From: Sitta carolinensis | Taxonomy: Eukaryota > Chordata > Aves > Passeriformes > Sittidae | Length of the DNA: 64,000 nt | Direction: 5' to 3' | NCBI GenBank assembly: GCA_032173965.1 | Contig: JAVUNC010000004.1 | Coordinates: 59,581,501 to 59,645,500, forward strand | In this document: positions 26,219 through 37,491 of the stretch, in pieces | Numbering within the stretch: position 1 is the stretch's first letter | How the letters are laid out: every line of letters begins with the position of its first letter | The notes under the pieces: model-generated | Database searches by the model: none | The model's input: only the letters and a program-made list of their open reading frames with translations | Told to the model about the DNA's origin: nothing | Position numbers and translations under genes: made by a program

Positions 26219-26990
26219 TAAGGGAAGGAAGCAAGGCAAAAGGCAGGGTCACAACCATGGACTTCAGGAGGAAGGATTTGGTCCATGAACCTGCTTGGAA
26301 GCATCCCAAGGAAACAGTCCCAGAAAGAAGAGGGGCCCAGGAGACCTAATTTATTTTCAAGGGATGCATCTTCTGATATCTAGAATAGCTCATTCTGCCC
26401 TGTGGACAGGAGGTGATAGGAGGCCTGCAGGGATGAACAAGCTGCTCCTGACAAAACCCCAGCACAACAAGGAAGTGTACAAGGGAGGGGAAACAGGGGT
26501 CAGGCAACCCATGAGGAGTAAAGACACTGTGCAGATGTGGAGAGATGAGATTACGAAAGCCAAAGACCACAGGGATCTCAGTCTGACAAATTACCTGAAG
26601 GGCAACAAGGAAACTTGATACAGATACAACAGCAGCAAAAGGAATACTAGGGAAATGTGAACCTGCTGCTGAATGGGAATGTGGATCTTTACAAAAAGTC
26701 ACAAAGAAGGTCAAGTTCACCATGACTTCTGCATCTCTTTTTACTGCTTGTATCCATCATCCCACACACTGGAGGCTCCAGAGAAAGGAAAACTTATTCT
26801 TTGTGAAGGAGATAGGGAACACTTAGATAAATGGTATACATATGTCCCTGGGACCTGATGGGAGGCACCCACAAATGCTCAGGGAGCTGACCAGTGGCAT
26901 TGTGAGGCCAGTCTTGACCATCTTTGAAAGGTCATGGTGATCAGGAGAGGTTTCCATTTAAGGGAGAGGAAACAGTGGGTGCTAACATTT
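26219..26990 (+). mobile_element. CR1 LINE fragment, ORF2 linker and start of reverse transcriptase
   Basis: On the plus strand this is a decayed internal part of CR1 ORF2, the region between the endonuclease and the polymerase. It includes an RRPAGMNKLLLTKPQHNKEV segment, RDEITKAKDHRDLSLTN, and NYLKGNKE. Further along, at about 26850-26930, comes the nucleotide equivalent of the GPDGMHPRVLREL and FEKSW segment that opens the reverse transcriptase. Reading-frame breaks and small deletions are scattered throughout, so it is an inert fossil truncated at both ends. Its orientation is opposite to the CR1 pieces at 10.6 kb and 37.4 kb, so they are independent insertions. Confidence 0.9.
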
Positions 26991-28082
26991 TCAAAGGCTG
27001 GATCACTTTTCTCTATTCTGACAGTGTATTTCAGACATATGAATTCTTGCTCACAGCCTCCATTTTATTAATCACAGCAAAGTTCTAGTGAGATGGAGAA
27101 GCTCTGCTAAGGACTTCTTCCTTTCAGGGAAATTGACTTCAAATGAACCTGCTTGAGGTCAGAGATGAAATCTACTTTACTTGAACTCAGTCCTGCTGAG
27201 TATTAGCCTGTCACTCTTCACTAGAGAGTTGTTCACATTTCTACCATGTCCAGCTTATAAGGACAATAAATTTTTTAACAGAATATTTTTACAGAACTTT
27301 CCACTATGAATGTAATCAAATCTGTACCCATCCAGAGTGGTATTTCTCTCATCTGGCTTCAGACTTCCACAATGTGGACATCAACATCCAAGCTATTCAT
27401 CCTGCAATCCCTTTGCAGATAGAGGAGGAAAGCAGACTCTGTTAGATGTGCATTACCAGATCTGTTAGATATCTGTTTAAGAGGTCATGCTTCATATTCT
27501 GGAACTGTCTATATCTGATCAAAAAAGGGAGCCTAGCATGACTAGCTCAGGAGAATTTTCATCCCAAGGAACTCAGACAAAATATGTTAGTTCATTTTGT
27601 CTGGGAAACAGAATACACAATATCACTGATACGACCAATGAGAACAGAACCAATTGCAAATGCCAAATATTTGGAAGCTATCCACAGAGTGACCTTTAGT
27701 GAGAAATTCTTCAAATAAACTGCAAGAGCAAATAAAATCAAAACAGCCATTCCAAGAAAAGGAAGAATCTTGGGTATTAGATATTATAGCTCCTTCATGT
27801 GAACTCCTACCTTCTCTCTGTTCCAAACTCAGCCAGATAACATGAGTTTAGGTATTTGAATCCTACAAAAACAGTTAGTTTTTACTATTAGTATTAGTAG
27901 TATATTATGTGTACATATTACTGTCATAGACTTTTCTATATTATGACAAATTACTCAACATTACTTTGAAGATATTTTAAGGATTTGCTATATATGTGCC
28001 GAGTTGTTTTGCTACATAAATTATACTTACACTGCACTACAATTAGACAAATGTAAAACCCAAAAGTTTAAGGAGATTTGAA

Positions 28083-28116
28083 ACTTTCAAGTTTGGAAAT
28101 TTCGACTTTCAAGTTT
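28083..28116. repeat. two copies of ACTTTCAAGTTT, 22 bp apart
   Basis: The 12-mer ACTTTCAAGTTT is found at 28083-28094 and again at 28105-28116, separated by GGAAATTTCG. One unit of two helical turns separates the starts. It may be a small tandem duplication that has diverged between the copies. Confidence 0.7.
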
Positions 28117-28818
28117 ACTTTAAATTTCTCATTTGTAGAAGTGTGAGTTTAAAACGTGTTCTCCAAAGCATATTTTTATTTAACAGAAACATGAAAAGTT
28201 TTATCATCTTAGAATGAAACACAACCAGCCTCTGCTCACTCATTCAGACTAACACCTTGCGACATGTAAAATACATTCAAAGTACTGCACTCCAGTGTTA
28301 AAACCACTGCAAATCTATTTTTGAAAATGAGAATTGTTCTGTTTCTGAGCGAAGCAGTTTTGCTGCTACATGATTTCCTGCACTGGTTTGATAGACAGTC
28401 CATCATCATAGTTTCAGCCTTTCTAAAGTGACATTTCACAAACACAGTGAAAATATGGGGAAAACAGCCATTTCTGTGTATAGTGACAGCAATTCCCATT
28501 CCTATTGGTGTCTGTCGAGTGTCCAGATATAAATGTCACCTGAGCATGGTGCTCCTAAGAAGTGTCTTCAAAACCATAAAAGGTATTCTGAAAAGCTCCA
28601 TCTCTTTGACCTGACTGCAAGAACCTTGGAATAGATGATTGAAGAGAGCATGGCTAGAGGCAAGCATTCAAACCAATTGTTCTGCTGTGTCAGAACAATG
28701 GCAAAAAGGATGACACATTCAAAGGGTCTATTTTTAATATCTTAACATTTCAACAACAGAGGGTAAGAATCCAAGTTTTTCTAGCTTCCAAAAGCAGTGA
28801 TATTTATCTACGCCAATT

Positions 28819-28840
28819 AAAAAAAAAAAAAAAAAAAAAA
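28819..28840. repeat. poly(A) run, 22 nt
   Basis: Twenty-two A after CGCCAATT and before GGATGC. No retrocopy is recognisable upstream. Confidence 0.85.
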
Positions 28841-30046
28841 GGATGCATTTATAACACTCCTCAACACACCAAGGACTTGCCCTCCTTCATCATCTTTATC
28901 CTGTTCTGCAGGCCAAAGGCTTTGCATGAAAATATTTAAAGTTGTTGTATTTTGACTTGAAATGATAAATCTGTGGCAAATCCACTACACACCAGAGACA
29001 GCTATAGGTTCTTCTTACTCTGCTCATGTGTGAAATACTTAACTAGATCTCTCTACTCACTAGAGAGGGTGTGAGGCAAAGCAAAAAGCTGGTGTGCCCA
29101 GACCCACATCATCAGAACAAGAGAACAACCTGAAGTTTGTTTCAATGTTGTCAGACAGAGATGGGGGCAATTCTAAGCTAAATGAGAACTCACCAGCCAT
29201 GGGAATGGGGAGTGCTTGAAAAGAGACGTTTAAATGGCAGAGCTGTCAACAGCTGTCAACCTTCCTGGCACATCAGTGTCTTTCAGTTTCCATGCAGTAC
29301 CTTTCCCTGTCCATGAGAGTCATGCTTATTCACCTTTCTCCAGTTTAGAAAAGATCAAGTGTCCACAGGTGTACCCCAAAAGCTGTGATCTACTCATTCC
29401 TACATTTCTACAAGTTATCTCTAACCTTAAATTTGGCTCAAACAACTGTCACTTTAGGGAAATGTGTGAAAGGAACCAGACTGTGTCTCAACTACAGTCT
29501 ACAGAATATAGCAAATACCACTGCAGAACTCATCTTCCTACTCTGACAAGTGTATTTAATGAAGTGCAGGCCAAAATCTTGCAGTAAGTTGCTTTACACA
29601 TATCCTATACTACTTAGTTTCAAAACAGAGATTTTACTTGCAGGGAAAACTTCCACTTGGGAATGTGTTGCCAGTCAGCCTAGCAACATGCCCCTCAATC
29701 TGGAGCATGTGTGGTCTCCAAAGGCAGCACTTTGGGACTGTCTGTCAAAACAGCAGCATCCCATTCAAGAGACAAAGTGTTAAAGTAATCTCGTGTCTTT
29801 TACAGAGTTATGTTCAAGCTAGGACTTTTCTTTTAATGAAGCTTGCTGATCAAGGTTATCAAGTCAGGCAGTCAATAGCACTGAACCATTTTATCAGCTC
29901 TTCTTGGTAATTATAAATTATTTGCCATTAGACAGTATGCTAATTCTTAGACTCCTACAAAGAGCTTAATCAATTGAGTGCATTTTATTATTTTCTAGTC
30001 TAAACATCACGGACTCATCATATAAAGTATCCAATAAGACTTAATT

Positions 30047-30094
30047 ATTCTAGATAGTTATAATATTATAGATATTAAATATTCTAGATAGTTA
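30047..30094. repeat. two copies of ATTCTAGATAGTTA, 34 bp apart
   Basis: An identical 14-mer is found at 30047-30060 and 30081-30094, with an AT-only spacer of 20 bp. The surrounding 200 bp is very AT-rich with TTAATTA words. The repeat may be a local duplication or a pair of binding sites; I know no factor for this word. Confidence 0.7.
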
Positions 30095-31324
30095 AACTGA
30101 TGCTAAACCAATCAGAAATTATATTTGAATTTATTAGTCTTCCTGCATTATTTAGCCAGCACAATGGAACAACAGAAACAAAATACACCCAAGAGGTGAA
30201 CTGAGCAACAAAGGAGGCTCTGGAGTTAGTGTATAGAAAAATGAATCAAAATGTGTGATTAACTTTCTGAAGGGAGGGGGCAGGAAAAGTAAAACAGGCA
30301 GATCTGTCTGTGTTCTCTTCTGTGTCATATTATTACTAATTTAGACCTGCACAAGCATGTTAACCCTGAGAGACATTTCTGTACCTGAGGTTGGCTTCCT
30401 CACATCAAAGCCTTTCTAGTTATTGTCTTTCAGTTTTAGGAACAGATCCAACAAAGGTACCTAATACCTATCCAAGGGCAGGCTTTTGAATTCAGACCTC
30501 TGATTCTGAAAATGTTATCCAACTTTCACCTAACTCTTGTCCCATCTCTCCTCTTCTCCCCTGTCTTCCTAGACTTTGCAAATGACCTAAAAACCTTTTC
30601 TGCTGGGAGTATCTGTTACAAAAATAATTGTTAGTCCAGGTGGCTGTTCCTACATAAACATTTTCTTACAGATGCAGTAATCTGCCATTTAAGTTACCTC
30701 CGCTTTGTCTGGCTGGCACAAAGCACTTGTGTAGCTCCTCACTGGAGTCCCTCATGCAAGCAGATGATAGGTGTCATTGTGAACCACAACTGAAAATGTT
30801 TTCCACAGCTCTATCTTTCCCATGAAACCCTGGCAGCATGATAAAAAAGCATCATGTTGAATTCCTTCTGGAGTCCTTATTATCTTCCTGCCAAAAGCCT
30901 GCTCAGTCTTTAAAAAGAAAAAAAGAAAAAAAAGGGAAAAAGAAAAAAAACCAACAAGAAGCAAAACCACAAACCTCCACAGGTCCAAAAAAAGAATATT
31001 TGTTTAAATAGTGGGTAATAGCAGTGTGTAATGCTTCACCTTTCCCTTTTTGCCTGCTTTAGCACAGCCTCTGAATCAGGAAGCATTTTGGCATAAGTAG
31101 ATTCAGCCTTAAAAAAGAATCTCCCACACAGGAAAAGACTCATTCTGGGCGATCAGAACTGGCTGCCCCTCTGGGAAAGCATACCCTTTAATTTAAGCTG
31201 AGGCTACTTTTAGCTTCTCTATGTGTAATTTAAGACTGCATTTGCTTTTAAGTGAGTTGCAACATGTTCTTTTAACTGGGTAATGGATCAGGCTGCAGAC
31301 TCTTCCACTGCTGAGATGTGGCTC

Positions 31325-31560
31325 TAAATAAAACTGAAAGAACTGCCCTATGGGGTCAGACCAGAATTTCATTTAACTTAATATCCTCTCTCTCCAACAC
31401 CTGCCAGTATCTGCCTGGTGAAAAAATATAAAAGCCACTGCAGAAAGGACTGAGTGATTCTCTCCTCTGTGAATTGTCCCAGCTCCTGGCAATCAGCAGT
31501 TTAAAAGCACTGCTGAAATTAGCTAACAAAGTCAACACTGACACATAGATTTCAGATCCA
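31325..31560. mobile_element. old amniote interspersed repeat, family not determined
   Basis: The segment starts GAACTGCCCTATGGGGTCAG and continues with ATATCCTCTCTCTCCAACA, then GTGATTCTCTCCTCTGTG and TCCCAGCTCCTGGCAATCAG. This order of words is characteristic of an ancient repeat common in turtles, crocodilians and squamates (the GGGTCAGACCA family) and found sparsely in birds. I recall the family from sequence pattern but am not certain of its name or class, so I leave the strand open. It is about 235 bp, heavily diverged and inert. Confidence 0.65.
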
Positions 31561-32790
31561 GAGACCTTTTACAAAGTTGTTCCACATATGCCATGTTTCA
31601 AGTAGCAAACAAACCCTTCCATCGTCATCACTGACTTGTGAGAAGGCGCAGTGAAAGTAGAATGGTGCTGATAATCCCATCATCAACATTCAACAGGGAC
31701 TGCCTTGTATATAAGTATGTATAGAAGGAGATGAAAAGTTGAAAAAGCAGGACAGCTAAATCTAAATGTTTGGCTAGTAAGGGAGTATACCCATAATTCA
31801 CTAAAAGAACACATACAAAGCAACTCCTTTTATCATTGCATGTTATTTGAATCTCTGTAATTTTCAATATTCAGTAGTTTTGTAGCAATTTCTTTTTACA
31901 GTCAATGCATTTGACCCTCTTATTTCTTGCTATTTTGAATGTATGCATACATGCATGCTTATACCATGAGAACTTCTTATTCATTCTAGTTAAATATGGA
32001 CTGAAGATACTGAAAGATACTTTTGCAATACAGACAAAGAAATATACACGAGATCCCAGATTTACTTAGAAATTCCTGTCTAAAGCCATTTTGATCAGCT
32101 CTCTCTGCTAGTAAAGTGTAAACAGCAGTGTAAGAATCAATCCTGCACACCCCTGTCACACCACTGGCTGAACAATCTTTGTTGCCCACAGCTCTTTAGA
32201 GAGGAGTTTCTCCACTGTCTGCACTGACATGCATAATGCAGCCAGCCCAGGGCTCCCCACACAGACACTAATGCACTGTAGCTTCACTATTATTTTTATT
32301 TACTTATGGAACGCAAAGCTTGATACCATACTAAACAAAACAGACATGGTCCTGCCCCAAGGAGCTTCTATGCTTTCAGGTCTACCCACTCCAGTGCCAC
32401 AAAACAACTAAAGCCTCTACAGCTCCCTTGAACTTTCAGTTTCTGCTTAAGAAGGTGACAGGCTCGTCCAGAAACGTCTGTGCCAATTTGACACAGTATT
32501 ACCCTGCAACTGTCTGTCACTGTCCTTTTGCTGACACAGGCTGATGGAACACTTCCTATTGAGTTCAGCACAGAAGTCAGGTGTAAAACACACCCTGGAA
32601 AACTGACCAGGCAGAGCTGGGGAAGGTAAGGGATAGACCTGTGATAGGTTATTAGTTCGACTGGTTTCCACAAAAGTATGTGAAAAAGCATTGACATTAA
32701 CTTGGGAGAAGGTGTGCACTACCTTTTCCAAAATCAACCTGATTTGAGTCTTAGACACTGTTTTCAGCAAATGGATTCCACAGGGGTCAC
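31561..32790. other. unique non-coding sequence
   Basis: No gene or element is recognised. Overlapping frames of up to 109 codons near 32368-32697 are on opposite strands and lack any supporting signal. Confidence 0.55.
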
Positions 32791-32886
32791 AAAAAAAAAA
32801 AAAAACACAAAAAAAAAAAAAAAAACCCAAAAAAAAAAAAAAAAACCAAAACAAAACAAAAACCAAACAAACAAACCAACAAAAAA
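32791..32886 (+). repeat. A-rich low-complexity tract
   Basis: Three A runs of 13-17 nt are separated by CAC and CCC, followed by (CAAA)n. The poly-lysine frame on the plus strand and the poly-phenylalanine frame on the minus strand across it are artefacts. Confidence 0.9.
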
Positions 32887-35594
32887 CACTTCAAAAGTTA
32901 AGCAGACTTTTAGGAGAGAACAAGGGATTGTTTCTGGTTGCTAAGGAATAGTACAAATTAGAAGGACCTTAAGCTGGAGCTGATGACAGATGTCAGCTGA
33001 AAGATAAACGTGTCTCTATGCCCCCTCCAAGTGGTGGGTGTGCACAAAGAAGGGGAGCTAGCAGTGGGGATCAGACCCAAAATATCTGAGTGCCCAAACA
33101 TCTCACTCTCTGTCTGTCTTTGAAATGAGGCACAGGGACTCAGATATAATCTCCAGCATAAGTCTGGGAAAACGTGTGCTGTGGATGTCATGAGAGGAAG
33201 GTGTGAATCAAGAGCTGGGGTGAGGAAGATGAAGTTCTCTTTTTATCCCCCATAAATCTGCACCTGCCAGGGGGATTCGATCTGCAGACACAGCACAGGT
33301 GAAGGAGCAAGCAGGTTGCAAAGCATACATGACAAAATGAATGCATTGCATAGTACATAAGTTTCATTATCTAGCACATGAACATTTCCACCTTTCAAGC
33401 AAGTAGTTAAACATAGAAAGAATTATAGCTCTTCTTTGGAAATTATCTGACTATAGGAAATTAAAAGTAGTATCAGGCTTTAGAATTTGGAAAGCAGAAG
33501 CTAAGGGACAGACACCAGATGAGTATTAAAGTCTGTATTTTGGTGAATAAAAGGCTGCTATACAGCAGTTCATACCTACTCTCCTAATAACAATTTTTCT
33601 TTTGTGGGTGTGCACTCTGTAGCCATGAATAAGAGTCAGAATGGGCAGCAGTTCTTTGGATCATGACAGTGAAGACAAAGAAGTGTGTGCCTCATAACTT
33701 GTCAGTTAGATTTCATTAAAATGTTGCAGATAACGTTTGAGAATGAGGTCATGAAGCCTCCTAAAGATGTCCATCTTTACAGGCTGCTGCTGAGTTTTCT
33801 GAAGCTGCAGGACATTATTTATGCATGGCTATTCTGGACAGACAGAGGGCTTTAACAAAGTTTTGGTTAACGCATTATGATGATCAAAGCATGAAGAGTA
33901 CCCCCTTAATGATAGTTTTTCCTTTTACAACAAAATCTTGTTGGGTATGAAATATCAGATGGAATATTATGACAGCAAGGTCATACCTACTATTGATAAG
34001 TCTGGAGGTAATTTCATTTCCAAGTAATAAAGATAAAATCAGGATTTTTGCATTTTGTGGTTTCTTGGAAGTCTTAGCAGCAGTGATACCTTGGACACCA
34101 GCTCCTCCCTTTCTCACACAGAACAATGTAAATACTGCTCCCCTGTGCCTATGGCAGTATAACCCCCTATGCATTAAGGAGGGAGACCCATCACTGAAAA
34201 TATGAAAATGGAGTTTATTCTCCAGCACTGAGGAAAAAAGGTGCCACTCTGTGACACATCATCGCCCTGTCCATCGTACAATTACAGACGCTGGTACAGT
34301 CTAGTTTTAGCCCTCCATGTAGCTTACACTACCAACAAAACTTGCATGCATCTTTTATGCTCATCATCTCCTCATACCACTGGGAGCTGGATACTCATAA
34401 AAACCCTAATCTAAGTGAGGAAGAAACAGCAATGAATGCAGAGCATCATATTACATAATTCTTGTCTCTTCTTCCATGTTTATGATAGCAAGGTATGACA
34501 CTGCTTTCTAAATACAATTGCAACTTTTTTTCTGGGGATTCATGCTTTGGAGAATGCTGCTTTAGGCATTCAATAGCAATTATACTTGGTGAAAAGAACA
34601 TACAATACAAATTAGAGTGATATAGATTTTCCCCCCTGTTACTTTAATGTTTAGTTACCCTGTTAGATTTAAACTGAGTACATAATGTTTAAGAAATTAC
34701 TTTCACTAAAACCCATTAACTGACAATTAGAAATAGCATTTTAATCCAAGAAAGTGCAACAAAACATTACTGCAATTAATAGGTACGTTGGACCAGTGAA
34801 AAATCCACTCTAGACCAAAGTGTATCCATGGTGGCAGGTTGTTTATATCCAACAGTTAAAAGCATCTTGAAAACTGAGGGCAAGAACCTTAGCCAGTGAA
34901 AGCAATGGACTCACTCCCGTTTACATTCAGTGAGGGCTTGGCCCTGTGACTTAAGCCCATATTTCATTGCTTTGGCAAAACTTACTACTTGCTGGTGATC
35001 AGGCAAAGAATGAGGCAGAGGCTTAGGGCACAGGATTTATGCAGCCAAGTGCCAGCTGAGTGAGGAGCAGGAGTCTCTGGCCCATGGCTTATGCTCATGA
35101 TTACTCATATTCCTCCTCTTCCCATTTGCATCTCCTCCTGGAAAAGGCAGTGTCCTTTTCCTCACGCCTTTTCTTCTTTGCCTCTTAGTTTGGACAGCAG
35201 CAGGAGTGGGAGTACCTCATGTCCTCTGCAGAGGTTTGACATTTTAACCAGGACTTTCAGGTGCAGGTGAGTTTGAGCAAGCTCCTCTGAGTAGAACCTT
35301 GTATCTGCTTGGCTTGTTTCCTCGTAGTAACCTCTCTCTGTCCAGGCGCTGTTTTTTAAACTCTTTTAAAGATGCAATCAGTCAAAATTTCTTTCCTTGT
35401 ATAACTGTCTGAAATCAACATTTCTCTAGTATTGCCCAGAGGGAAAGTATTTCTTTTGCCAATAGCTGCAGATGATGTTTTGTTTGCAAGGACAGAACTA
35501 AAGGTTTCTAGCAATCATAGCTAAAGCTCTTGTGCTTGACCAGTAGTTTAGTTTATTATGATGAGTGAACAATGAGATCTCTGTTCTGAATATA
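32887..35594. other. unique non-coding sequence
   Basis: No gene is supported. The stretch 34540-34790 is AT-rich without simple repeats (TTTAGTTACC, ACCCATTAACTG, GCAATTAATAGG) and has the texture of a conserved element; this is an impression only. Confidence 0.5.
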
Positions 35595-35719
35595 TGTATT
35601 GATTTAAATTCAGACAGCCACCAAGTACCATGCAAACACTCACTCACTTCCCCAGAAGCAGGACTGGGGAGAGAATTGGAAGGGTAAAAGGTAGAAAACT
35701 CAGGCAGAGACAAAGACAA

Positions 35720-35725
35720 TTTAAT
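35720..35725 (-). promoter_or_regulatory. LTR polyadenylation signal
   Basis: ATTAAA on the minus strand in the CCCTATTAAATTG context, about 165 nt downstream of the TATA box. This is the usual position and variant of the poly(A) signal in these LTRs. Confidence 0.55.
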
Positions 35726-35885
35726 AGGGAAAGCAAAGGACATGCATACAAGCAAAGTAAAACAAGGCATTAATTTCCTGCTTCCCATGGGCAGGCAGTT
35801 GTTCAGCCATCTCCAGGAGGGCAAGGCAAACTAGGGAAGGCAAACTCCATCACTTCAAATGTCCCCCGTTTCCTCCAACACTCAC

Positions 35886-35891
35886 TTTATA
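35886..35891 (-). promoter_or_regulatory. LTR TATA box
   Basis: TATAAA on the minus strand within GAATATAAAGTG, about 276 nt from the LTR start. This is where the TATA box is expected at the U3/R boundary of this LTR type. The flanks have diverged, and whether it is still active is unknown. Confidence 0.6.
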
Positions 35892-36172
35892 TTCTGAGCA
35901 TGATGTAAGATGGTCTAAAATATCCCTTTTGTCAGTTTGGGTCAGCTGTCCTGGGTGTGTCTCTACCCAACCACCCAAGCACCCCAGCCTCTTCACTAGC
36001 ATGTCAGCATGAAAAGCAGGAAAGGCCTTGGCTCTGTGTAAGCCCCACTCAGCAATTAAAAAAAATAAATCTATATTATTAACCCTGTGTTCAGCACAAA
36101 TCCAAAACACAGCCTCATACCAGTCACAGCAAAGAAAATTAACTCTACCCCAGCTAAAACCAGCACAATATG

Positions 36173-37430
36173 TCATCAGAAGTCAGCCCTACTGCTTATC
36201 TCATCCAAAAGGACCAGATTCTGTTGCACTTCACACCTGTCCCTCAACACTTACCTCCCTACACACAGTAGCATATACCTGGACAGTATGATCTTGGTTA
36301 AAGGATTTTCGATCAGCTATACTTGCACAGTTTTTATGGACAGCTTATAAAAATAATGAAGATACTCAGAATAATGGTCCTTATACCCACAGAAGGCAGT
36401 CTCTGCTAAAAGTTTATCCTTCATCTAAAGATCAAATCTCATCCTCTGAACAATTTCACCTTTCTACCATTAGCCATTTAATTTAAAGCATGGAACTTTA
36501 TATAGCAACTAATCTCTGTGTGGTCTGGCAGAGCTAGTTGATTGTCACAGGTAATTGGTTGATTTGGACAGCATTCAAGCTAGTGGTCTTCTATATCCAA
36601 GATAATCTCTCTTCAGAATATACTCTGCACTCTTCTAAAGGTAGCATAGAAAGACCATCATCATTAGCAATTTTGCTGAAGAGCAATATTTAATAGCTGA
36701 CTAACAGGCCATTACTCAAATTGCCTACGTTTGTCATTTCAGCAGGGCTGAAACAAGAATTCCCTCTCAGTCTTCCAGAACATAAGAGGTTTGTAATCAA
36801 CTATTTGTGTAACTCTGGGGGCATGTAGGTAGTCATGAATTGTCTGCTTTCCAAATAAAGAAAATATTTAATTAGTGTCAGTAATTGTACAGTAATTTGT
36901 ACCTCTTGTACAAACAAAAGGTTTTTCCTGGCTACATCTGCATGTGACAGAACTCCTTTCCATGCAGATAGACCTGTGCTGACAGCAAATGGCACACATT
37001 TATCTAACCTGCAGCACATGAGCTGTACACAGTGGCTGGGGGCAAACAGTGTACTTGCCTTTATTTACACTCACACTTTTCTCCAGAACAGATAATGCAA
37101 AACTTGGTCTCAAATCATCTTTTTGTTCTGCTGTTGAATGGCAGATAACAGAGAAGGGCTGAGTCTAGAACAAGGGTTCCTGGTCACATTTGCACACAAC
37201 AGTAACAAGAGCAGCCACAGGCTCATTATTCTTGTACTTATTTGTAGACATCTGGAAATACCTGCTGATGTTTACATGTTTTACCAGCATTTCATGTAAA
37301 GTTGTAGCTTTATCCAGGGAACAAATTCAAGGACTTACTTTGTACGGTGTGAGGATAAAAACAACTGTGGCAGCTATTGGTATGAAAAATGCAGGTTTCT
37401 AGCACTGGAACACATCTTCAGCCACTATAA
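36173..37430. other. unique non-coding sequence
   Basis: Nothing recognisable lies between the solo LTR and the CR1 tail. Frames are under 75 codons except those spilling over from the LTR. Confidence 0.6.
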
Positions 37431-37491
37431 ATCACAGAAATTTTAGGGTTGGAAGGGATGTATGGAGATCATCTAGTCCAACCCCCCAAAT
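37431..37491 (-). mobile_element. CR1 LINE 3' end
   Basis: The plus strand reads ATCACAGAA, then GGGTTGGAAGGGATGTATGG and AGATCATCTAGTCCAACCCC. This is the reverse complement of the conserved 3' terminus of bird CR1 elements. The ATTCTATG-type terminal octamer repeat is reduced to about one decayed unit (ATCACAGAAA). Only about 60 bp remain, a typical 5'-truncated copy. Confidence 0.92.

Larger units (their letters stand above)
26991..31324. other. unique non-coding sequence
   Basis: No gene can be supported. The longest ATG-started frame is 117 codons at 29234-29587, in an AAATGG context; it is reported as a finding only. Small direct repeats at 28083-28116 and 30047-30094, and a 22-nt A run at 28819-28840, are listed separately. 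Confidence 0.5.
35595..36167 (-). mobile_element. solo LTR of an avian ERVL-type endogenous retrovirus
   Basis: Read on the minus strand, the element begins TGTGCTGGTTTTAGCTGGGG and continues with TAGAGTTAATTTTCTTTGCT. It keeps the typical internal words ACCCAGGACAGCTGACCCAA and GGGATATTTTAGACCATCTT, then CTTTCCCTATTAAATTGTC and TTTTACCCTTCCAATTCTC. It ends in TACA, so the ends are TG...CA. This is the pattern of the abundant avian ERVL LTRs. The length is 573 bp. Flanks are ATATA (35590-35594) and ATATG (36168-36172), a 5-bp target duplication with one mismatch. No internal retroviral genes or primer-binding site are present on either side, so it is a solo LTR left by recombination. The frames of up to 108 codons inside it are not genes. 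Confidence 0.92.

Noticed and set aside
26346..26723. 125-codon frame on the minus strand
   Set aside because: It is antisense to the CR1 ORF2 remnant, which explains the sequence.
32702..32944. Poly-Lys frame (plus) and poly-Phe frame (minus)
   Set aside because: They read through the A-rich low-complexity tract.
35498..36350. Frames of 87-108 codons around 35.5-36.3 kb
   Set aside because: They lie in the solo LTR, which encodes no protein, or spill over from it.
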